NCBI GenBank assembly: GCA_021300015.1
Contig: JAJTFB010000019.1
Span: forward strand, 1 to 39,928
DNA: 39,928 nucleotides
Direction: 5' to 3'
Origin: Pirellula sp.
GTDB taxonomy: Bacteria; Planctomycetota; Planctomycetia; Pirellulales; Pirellulaceae
Shown: piece by piece, positions 34,260 to 39,928 of the stretch
How the letters are laid out: every line of letters begins with the position of its first letter
Numbering within the stretch: position 1 is the first letter of the stretch
Position numbers and translations under genes: made by a program
The notes under the pieces: generated by a model
What the model saw: the letters and a program-made list of their open reading frames with translations, nothing else
The model's database searches: none
Told to the model about the DNA's origin: nothing

Positions 34260-35531
34260 CTAGACGAATCGCAAAAGCCCATAGCGTTTTTTGCCAGCTC
34301 GCAAAATCAGGTATTTGCCAGCCAGATCCGACTCATTCAAAACCCGGTCGAATGCGGTGACCTTCTGATTGTTCAAGTAAGCGGCACCCTCGGTCACCGT
34401 GCGACGCGCTTCGCTCTTGCTGTTGGCAAGCCCTGCGGTGCAAAGCGCATCGAGTATCCCAAGGCCTTGTGCAAGCCGATCGCGAGGAACCTCTTGACTC
34501 GGTACATCCTCGAAAATCGTGTTGAGCTGGTCTTGGGTCAATTGGGTGATATCGGCTCCAAAGAGCAATCGTGTCGCATGCTGCGCGGAGTCCAACTTGG
34601 CCTGGCCATGGACAAGCCGTGTTAGGGATTCGGCAAGCCGTGTCTGTGCGGCTCGCTCTTGCGGCTTCTCGCGAAGTTGGCTCTCAAGCTCTCGATATTC
34701 GTCCTGCGTAAGATCCGATAGGAACCGAAGCGTCATCAACACATCGGCATCGGCGACATTGATGAAATACTGGTAGAACTCGAAAGGGCTAGTCCTCTGT
34801 GCTGCAAGCCAGACGGCCCCCCGCTCGGTCTTGCCCATCTTCTTGCCGTCGCTGGTGGTAAGCAACGGACAGGTCAACCCAAAAAGCGGGCGACCGAGCA
34901 TGCGACGTCCAAGATCGATTCCAGCGGTGATGTTGCCCCACTGATCGCTACCCCCGATCTGCAAGAGGCAGTCGTGATGCTTGGCAAGAAACACAAAGTC
35001 ATACGCTTGGAGCAGCATGTAGCTGAACTCGGTATAACTCAAGCCGCTATCGGTTCGCTCCAAGCGACTTTTCACTGAGTCCTTCGTCAGCATGACGTTG
35101 ATGGGGACGTTCTTCCCGACGTCCCTGAGGAAGTCCAAAAAGGAAAAACCCTGCATCCAGTCGAGGTTGTTGACCAGAATCGCTGCGTTTGGACCGGTGA
35201 AATCAAGGAAATGACCGAGTTGCTCGCGGATGCCCGCAACGTTCGTCGCCAACGATTCCTTCGAGAGCAATTGCCGCTCATCGGTCTTGCCACTCGGATC
35301 CCCGATCATCCCGGTCGCTCCGCCAACGAGCGCCACGGGTCGATGACCAGCTTGCTGGAACCGCCTAAGCATCATCAACGGCAGGAGCGACCCGACGTGC
35401 AGGGAGTCTGCCGTAGGATCGAAACCCGCATAGACGACCGTCGGCTTGCTGAGCTGCTCACCCAACTCCTTAGGATCGGTGGACTGATGGATCAAGCCTC
35501 GCCATTGGAGTTCGTCAAGAATCGACTTCAT
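34260..35531 (-). CDS. tyrS: Tyrosyl-tRNA synthetase
   Basis: This class I synthetase charges tRNA-Tyr. The 423-residue product has normal bacterial length. It shows the HIGH-type motif in ADSLHVGSLLPLMML, the ATP and tyrosine site in GGATGMIGDPSGKTDER, LLQAYDFVFLA, QIGGSDQWGNI, and the KMSKS-equivalent KMGKTERGAVWL, a normal variant for TyrRS. The C-terminal S4-type RNA-binding domain begins near LGILDALCTAGLANSKSEARR. The secreted hypothetical gene upstream is 21 bp away, and the glycosyltransferase gene follows after 1 bp. Confidence 0.97.
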   Translation of the reverse strand: MKSILDELQWRGLIHQSTDPKELGEQLSKPTVVYAGFDPTADSLHVGSLLPLMMLRRFQQAGHRPVALVGGATGMIGDPSGKTDERQLLSKESLATNVAGIREQLGHFLDFTGPNAAILVNNLDWMQGFSFLDFLRDVGKNVPINVMLTKDSVKSRLERTDSGLSYTEFSYMLLQAYDFVFLAKHHDCLLQIGGSDQWGNITAGIDLGRRMLGRPLFGLTCPLLTTSDGKKMGKTERGAVWLAAQRTSPFEFYQYFINVADADVLMTLRFLSDLTQDEYRELESQLREKPQERAAQTRLAESLTRLVHGQAKLDSAQHATRLLFGADITQLTQDQLNTIFEDVPSQEVPRDRLAQGLGILDALCTAGLANSKSEARRTVTEGAAYLNNQKVTAFDRVLNESDLAGKYLILRAGKKRYGLLRFV

Positions 35532-35552
35532 AAGCTAAAAACCGGATAGAGA

Positions 35553-37034
35553 CTAAAACTGAATTTTGTATTTTTCGGTCATCGTCCGACGCATATCGGC
35601 GAGGGATTGTTCTAACCGAGCCATCAACTCCTTAAAAGACGTGTTTCCCTGAGCCTGACCCATGCGGTAGTATTTCACGGGCGAATTCGGATCGACAAAG
35701 TTCCCTCCGTAACTGCCATAGTTGCCATAGCCTCCATAGCCGTAGCCCATGCCCGCCATCGTTCCGACTGCCGTTGCCGTCGAGAAGGCTCCGGTTCCAG
35801 CATCGGCCGCAACCGCCGCTGCCCCTTGGGAAATGTTGGTCAATTGCATCGACATCGAATTGCTACGCAACGATTTGGCAACCTCAGCTCCAAACATCAC
35901 CATCTGGGGATCGACCTCGAGCGTCGGCATTTCATCGATCCGATTGGCCATGTTCCCATTCCACTGGGCGCGTTCCCCGGTGTTGTTGGCCGAGTAATCC
36001 CTGACGCGATGTACGATGTTGATGACCTTCCGGAAGTAATCCCTCGTGTTTTCGGCCACAACGCTAGGACTCGTCTGCGGAGCGGTCGGTGCTGAGGGAC
36101 TGTCTGTTTTGGTCACAGTAGTCACACCGCGACTGGCTCGGTGCACGGTGAACATCCCGAGCAAATCGTCCAAGGTCTCCGAGGCGATCGGACCGGTAAA
36201 CGACAGTGTCTTGCCCTCAGAGACCGCACTCATTTTCCACTGAGAAAACTCGTCGAGTTGCACTCCACGGGCCGTCAGCACCTCTGCGAAAAAGGCTTTG
36301 GCCACGGGGGTAAGCTCCGTCGGTGCGCTCAGGAAATCGATCAGGACCGTTGCCTCGAGCGCGTCGCTGGCAACCGAGATGGTGATCCCCTGGACCGATG
36401 AAAGCGACTTGGCGATCGACTCGATGTTTTTTCCTTGCAGCGACTTCGACTGTGCCAGCTTCTCGTTCAACACACCCGTCGATAGGACATCCTCGAGATC
36501 CACCGCGATACTGACCGATTGGCGGTCCGTGAGCCGACCGGCCACCTGCTGCAAATAACTGCTGACGACATTGCTGCGGTCTTTTTTGAGCCACTGTCCT
36601 ACGAACTTGCGATCCGCAGGCCGAACAATCGACACAACATTATCGGCTAGTGGGACCAAGTACATTTCATTGGGAGTCCAAACAATCGACCGTCCCTGCA
36701 ACGTATCGACATACCCACCCTCGCGCTGCGCGATCGATTCGGCGGTCGATGTTTTTTCAACCGCTGCATAACCGATCTCCCAGTCGGGTTGGAAAGACTC
36801 CAGGTCCAACTCCGCGGCGATCCGAACACGGACCACATTTCCAGGCAAGTCCTCATGAAGAGGCGAGCCGAGGGTCAGTTTTCTCAAAGCGACCATGTCC
36901 CCCTGGACAATCGCATTGGCCGTCTTCGGGCAAGATCGAAGTACATCGAGCATCGATGGCTCAGCACACCATCCTTGGACGACCGCCAACGAACTCGCAA
37001 AACACATCGACCCGGTCAACCATGAAAATCGCAT
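35553..37034 (-). CDS. Secreted hypothetical protein with Gly/Tyr-rich C-terminus
   Basis: ATG 37034 has GAGGAG upstream and gives 493 residues with a signal peptide (SWLTGSMCFASSLAVVQGWCA). Two beta/alpha regions follow (about 30-170 and 190-310) with no family I recognise. A Thr/Ser/Pro linker (about 305-330) leads to helical sequence (NTRDYFRKVINIVHRVRDYS), an Ala/Gly-rich stretch and a Gly/Tyr run near the end (GYGYGGYGNYGSYGGN) before a charged C-terminal helix. Such Gly/Tyr tails are often flexible. It is probably exported or envelope-associated. It lies 21 bp upstream of tyrS, probably by shared transcription only. Confidence 0.78.
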   Translation of the reverse strand: MRFSWLTGSMCFASSLAVVQGWCAEPSMLDVLRSCPKTANAIVQGDMVALRKLTLGSPLHEDLPGNVVRVRIAAELDLESFQPDWEIGYAAVEKTSTAESIAQREGGYVDTLQGRSIVWTPNEMYLVPLADNVVSIVRPADRKFVGQWLKKDRSNVVSSYLQQVAGRLTDRQSVSIAVDLEDVLSTGVLNEKLAQSKSLQGKNIESIAKSLSSVQGITISVASDALEATVLIDFLSAPTELTPVAKAFFAEVLTARGVQLDEFSQWKMSAVSEGKTLSFTGPIASETLDDLLGMFTVHRASRGVTTVTKTDSPSAPTAPQTSPSVVAENTRDYFRKVINIVHRVRDYSANNTGERAQWNGNMANRIDEMPTLEVDPQMVMFGAEVAKSLRSNSMSMQLTNISQGAAAVAADAGTGAFSTATAVGTMAGMGYGYGGYGNYGSYGGNFVDPNSPVKYYRMGQAQGNTSFKELMARLEQSLADMRRTMTEKYKIQF

Positions 37035-37378
37035 TCCGAAACTCCTCGATCTTGTCCCAAGCGAACGTCAAAAGATCTATTCTGACCTGCCAGCACCCGT
37101 TTTGCCAGCGACCCGAGCGGCTTGTTTCGCCGGATTTCACCTAGGACTTGCACGACGGAGGCCAAGAGCCTCCCGTCGGGCTTGCCCTGCGCCGCAAATC
37201 TTTCTTCCGCCTTCGGCGGAAGAAGAAAAAAGAGTGGGGGGATCGCGCCGCCTTGCGTAGCTATGAGTCTTGGCCCCGCCCGGCAGGCCGCGAATCTCAT
37301 TCCGCCTTCTGTGCAAATATGATATAAATCCAGGATACCTCGCGGATCGGCTCACCTGATCGAGAACCTTCTATCGAT
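37035..37378. other. Divergent intergenic region with stem-loop
   Basis: About 345 bp separate the secreted hypothetical gene (minus) from the NAD-kinase fusion gene (plus). A perfect 10-bp stem TTCTTCCGCC/GGCGGAAGAA with a TTC loop lies at 37202-37224, and the surrounding 37130-37310 is unusually G+C-rich with several short open frames that look like chance. TATAAA at 37323-37328 could be a -10 box for the fusion gene, but no -35 is evident. No gene is seen here. Confidence 0.45.
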
Positions 37379-39655
37379 ATGCAAGCGATTCTCCAACGCA
37401 TCCAACATCTTTTCCAATCGGCCTTTGGACCTACCAGCCTGTTTGAACGCACCAAGGATATCCAACAGCAGGCCAATGCGGTCGCAAAACATCGAGAACT
37501 CGATCACTTGCGCCACGAAGTCGGCGACCTTCTGGCCAGCACTTTACAGCTCTGCAATGAGTGCGGTTGGGATCCGAGCGAGTTGGTCACCGAAACCCTT
37601 GATCGCATCGAACAAAGGGTCGATATCTACAAAAAACTCAACCGAAAACAACGCATAGGCTTGTTGCGCGCCGATTTTGATCCCATCGATAACCATCACC
37701 TTGCGATCATTCAACGGTCGATCCAGAGCAAAGCGGTCGACGAAGTCTGGTTGATGCCCACATTTCAAAGCTCCCACGCACCCCTCGGTGCATCGACCCA
37801 AGACCGTGTGGCGATGTGCCGACTGGCCGTCGAGGACCTCGATCATGCCCACGTCTTTACCTACGAACAGGAAAATGAATTCTCTGGAGATGCCTATCAC
37901 CTGATCAAACGCCTCTTGGGGGAAACGTCCTTTCGCGATCGTATCGAGTTCAGCTTGATCCTCGAACGCTCGGCGGCCGACCAATTGCACCGCTCCAACG
38001 CGATCGAGCGAATCGAAGACGCTATTGCTGTTTTGGTCGTCGAGTCCAATGAGCCTAAGCCCGCTTCGGAGAACGCATGGTTCCGCAGCCTTCCTCACCG
38101 CTGGCTATCCTTGCCGACCGGTGGTGCTCCGATGTCGACGCCCCTTGAAATCCGTGGCCTTTTGGAAAAAGGGGACCAGGCGGCCTGGGCGTTTCTACCA
38201 CAATCGGTCGGCAGCTATATCCGGGAACAAAACCTCTATTTGCGATCCCAAAACTCATCGGCCCGAGAACTGCCCAAGCAACGCATCGCCGTCTTTTGCG
38301 AGTCGTTTTCTCCCCCGACCCTTTTGCAGTGCGAACAGATTCGTCTCTTGCTTGAGCAGGGCTTCGATCGAGTCATCATCCATCCGCGCGGCGTCCGTTC
38401 CGATCGCGGAGAGCACGAGATGGCCCTGCCTCGACATCGCGCCGCGCTGGTCTCATTGGCCTTTCAAAACATCCCAAATGTCGAGATCAATTACGATGAC
38501 ATCAGCAATGGGACAAACTCAACTTTGTTCGACCTGACCTACCGCTACGCCCCGTCAGGCGAAGTCTGGCTGGTCGTCCCCCAATCCGATGCGATACGCG
38601 ATGCTCCAAATCAAACCTCGGCAATCGAAAAGCTCGAACAAGGCCAACGCCTATGGAAAGAAGCCCGATTCGCTCTCCTGGACGATTCCACCACCGACCC
38701 CGACCCTAAACCTCTACCCCCCGAACATCGCTCCATCCGAATCCCTCATGGCCCCTCGCCAGCAGATCTCCGAAGCGAGATCTTCCATGGAAATCCGATC
38801 GATTCCTACCTCGATCGAGATGTATGCAACTACATCCAACGCCACCGGCTCTTTGTTCCAGGGACCCCAGGCCGCGACGCGATCTTCCAAGTCCCCCGCC
38901 CCGAACTGTTCATCATCCATGACGAAAGAAATCCCCGAGCCGTCGAACTGGCGAACTTCTATGCAAAGTACCAATCGAGCCAACCGAACCTGATCCTCGT
39001 CATCGGAGGGGATGGGACCATGCTCAAAGCCATCCGCGAACACTGGCGCAGAAGACTACCCTTTGTCGGTCTAAACGCCGGACATCTAGGGTTCCTCATG
39101 AATGCCTCACTCCCCGCGAACCTCGAGAACATCGATCTGATCTCTCAATCCCTCCCATTGCTGCGCGTGGATGTTCAATACCCAGATGGAAAAACCGCCA
39201 TGCACCTAGCCTATGGAGATGCTTGGATCGAACGAGCCGAAGGCCAAGCAGCTTGGTTGCAGGTAAGAGTCAATGGCGAAGTCCAACTCCAAAAAGTAGT
39301 CGGCGATGGGATGCTCATCGCCACGGCCGCCGGCTCGTCTGCCTACGCCCGCGCCATGGGTGCTGTTCCCGTTCCGCTCGATTCACAGTCTCTGATCCTC
39401 GCCGGTTCGAACATCTTTCAACCCCGATTCTGGAAACCGATGAATCTCCCAGGCTCTAGCCAAATCACCCTGACAAGTCTCGATACTCGAGGCAAACGCC
39501 CCTTGAGAGCCTTCGTCGATGGGCAAACACTCGGAATCGTTCAGGAGATCTCCGCCAAGCAAAGCCTAACGGCCGCCGTCGAACTGGCCTTCACCAAAGA
39601 ATATGACCCCTCGACCAAACTCCTCAAATCGATGTTCCCAAGCGACCTGAGCTAA
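37379..39655 (+). CDS. Fusion protein: MazG-like, two NadD-like segments, NAD kinase
   Basis: A 758-residue chain. Residues 38-87 (HRELDHLRHEVGDLLASTLQ, then CGWDPSELVTETLDRIEQR) resemble the MazG-type pyrophosphohydrolase helix pair. Residues 92-288 look like a NadD nucleotidyltransferase: LLRADFDPIDNHHLAI in place of GG-FDP-H-GH, and MSTPLEIRGLLEKGDQ-AWAFLPQSVGSYIREQNLY in place of the SSTxIR end. Residues 302-492 repeat this layout more loosely (FCESFSPPTLLQ at the start, SPADLRSEIFHG ... YIQRHRLF at the end). Residues 508-758 are an NAD kinase with GGDGTMLKAI (543-552), NAGHLGFL and GDGMLIATAAGSSAYARAMG. The NadK NE/ND motif reads AYGD. NAD kinase makes NADP; the preceding parts would supply or sense NAD precursors. 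Catalytic competence of the NadD-like parts is doubtful. I see no sign that two genes were joined by error: one open frame, one start at ATG 37379. Confidence 0.88.
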   Translation: MQAILQRIQHLFQSAFGPTSLFERTKDIQQQANAVAKHRELDHLRHEVGDLLASTLQLCNECGWDPSELVTETLDRIEQRVDIYKKLNRKQRIGLLRADFDPIDNHHLAIIQRSIQSKAVDEVWLMPTFQSSHAPLGASTQDRVAMCRLAVEDLDHAHVFTYEQENEFSGDAYHLIKRLLGETSFRDRIEFSLILERSAADQLHRSNAIERIEDAIAVLVVESNEPKPASENAWFRSLPHRWLSLPTGGAPMSTPLEIRGLLEKGDQAAWAFLPQSVGSYIREQNLYLRSQNSSARELPKQRIAVFCESFSPPTLLQCEQIRLLLEQGFDRVIIHPRGVRSDRGEHEMALPRHRAALVSLAFQNIPNVEINYDDISNGTNSTLFDLTYRYAPSGEVWLVVPQSDAIRDAPNQTSAIEKLEQGQRLWKEARFALLDDSTTDPDPKPLPPEHRSIRIPHGPSPADLRSEIFHGNPIDSYLDRDVCNYIQRHRLFVPGTPGRDAIFQVPRPELFIIHDERNPRAVELANFYAKYQSSQPNLILVIGGDGTMLKAIREHWRRRLPFVGLNAGHLGFLMNASLPANLENIDLISQSLPLLRVDVQYPDGKTAMHLAYGDAWIERAEGQAAWLQVRVNGEVQLQKVVGDGMLIATAAGSSAYARAMGAVPVPLDSQSLILAGSNIFQPRFWKPMNLPGSSQITLTSLDTRGKRPLRAFVDGQTLGIVQEISAKQSLTAAVELAFTKEYDPSTKLLKSMFPSDLS

Positions 39656-39683
39656 CTTCGGTGCACAGCTTTGTTCGTGCTTC

Positions 39684-39737
39684 TTCGTCGTACTCGTACT
39701 CAGTCCGCCGAGGCGGACTGAGTACGAGTACGACGAA
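39684..39737. repeat. 26-bp perfect inverted repeat
   Basis: Arms at 39684-39709 and 39712-39737 match perfectly over 26 bp with only GA between them. It lies 28 bp after the NAD-kinase fusion gene. No T-run follows on either strand, so it is not a standard intrinsic terminator, though the RNA would fold very stably. Its sequence (TCGTCGTACTCGTACTCAG in one arm) reminds me of repetitive palindromes scattered in Rhodopirellula-type genomes; that recollection is unverified. Confidence 0.95.
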
Positions 39738-39928
39738 ATCCGAGGCGAGGCGCAATCGCATGCTCTGTAGCTGCAAGTTACGCCTCCGCCGGGACGAGCC
39801 CGAATGGCGTTGAGTTAAGGTGCTTGAGCCACTTTTTCATGGCTCCTTCGTGATTTTCTGCTCGGGCGAGGTTCACTCAAGCGAGCATATTTTCCATTTC
39901 GTTTTTTGATTTTGCGAGGCTCGTCTCG
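39738..39928. other. Right-edge non-coding stretch
   Basis: I see no gene here. On the minus strand a 20-codon frame (ATG 39840 to stop 39778) encodes a peptide ending FGLVPAEA, which could be debris of a repeat family or a chance frame. A 6-bp stem GAGCCA/TGGCTC at 39826-39845 overlaps its start. A gene may continue beyond the edge but nothing supports it. Confidence 0.4.

Noticed and set aside
34840..34875. tyrS KMSKS motif reading KMGKT as a defect
   Set aside because: Bacterial TyrRS enzymes normally carry a KFGKT-type variant here.
37202..37224. Stem-loop as an intrinsic terminator
   Set aside because: No T-run follows on either strand and it lies between divergent starts, not stops.

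Overview
The window looks like part of a planctomycete chromosome, most likely from the Pirellulaceae/Rhodopirellula group. Four features point there: a BBP7-type outer-membrane beta-barrel protein, a large SdrD/DUF11-type surface protein with an LEPRxLLA-like export signature, a DUF1559 prepilin-like protein, and long vWA and coiled-coil membrane proteins. This assignment comes from family content read by eye, not from a database search. I see no rRNA, tRNA, CRISPR array, insertion sequence or phage module.

Layout. 1-5436 (minus): 2-oxoglutarate dehydrogenase E1 (sucA), a small hypothetical gene, and a large three-TM membrane protein that runs off the left edge in a 15-bp (DKTGS) repeat array. 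5939-9974 (plus): BBP7 barrel protein and SdrD/DUF11 surface protein. 9960-15348 (minus): PLP aminotransferase, PfkB sugar kinase, mnmG and an FAD amine-oxidase-like protein, with 4-bp overlaps at two junctions. 15668-16681 (plus): tiny membrane protein and a carboxylesterase, behind a promoter-like site and a 14-bp tandem array. 16697-20836 (minus): vWA membrane protein and a coiled-coil membrane protein. 21283-22422 (plus): DUF1559 protein. 22412-23616 (minus): fliN-fliO. 23853-31140 (plus): hypothetical protein, thioredoxin-like protein, then a tightly packed set of two possible arrestin-fold proteins, a small P-loop ATPase and a HerA/DUF87-type ATPase. 31283-37034 (minus): secreted hypothetical, tyrS, glycosyltransferase, purM, purN. 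37379-39655 (plus): a four-part fusion ending in NAD kinase. The right edge holds a near-perfect 54-bp palindrome.

Three things deserve attention first. (1) sucA carries a clean in-frame deletion of roughly 70 residues that removes the NPSHLE and HGDAA..GQG segment, including the aspartate that binds Mg-thiamine diphosphate; this is either a dead E1 or an assembly or sequencing artefact. (2) The NAD kinase gene encodes a MazG-like segment, two NadD-like segments and a NadK domain in one chain, and every part has altered signature residues. (3) The cluster at 26438-31140 couples membrane-anchored possible arrestin-fold proteins to two ATPases and has no function I can name.

Tandem repeats with 14- or 15-bp units recur across the window: at the left edge, in both large membrane proteins, in fliN, and upstream of the vWA gene and the small membrane protein gene.
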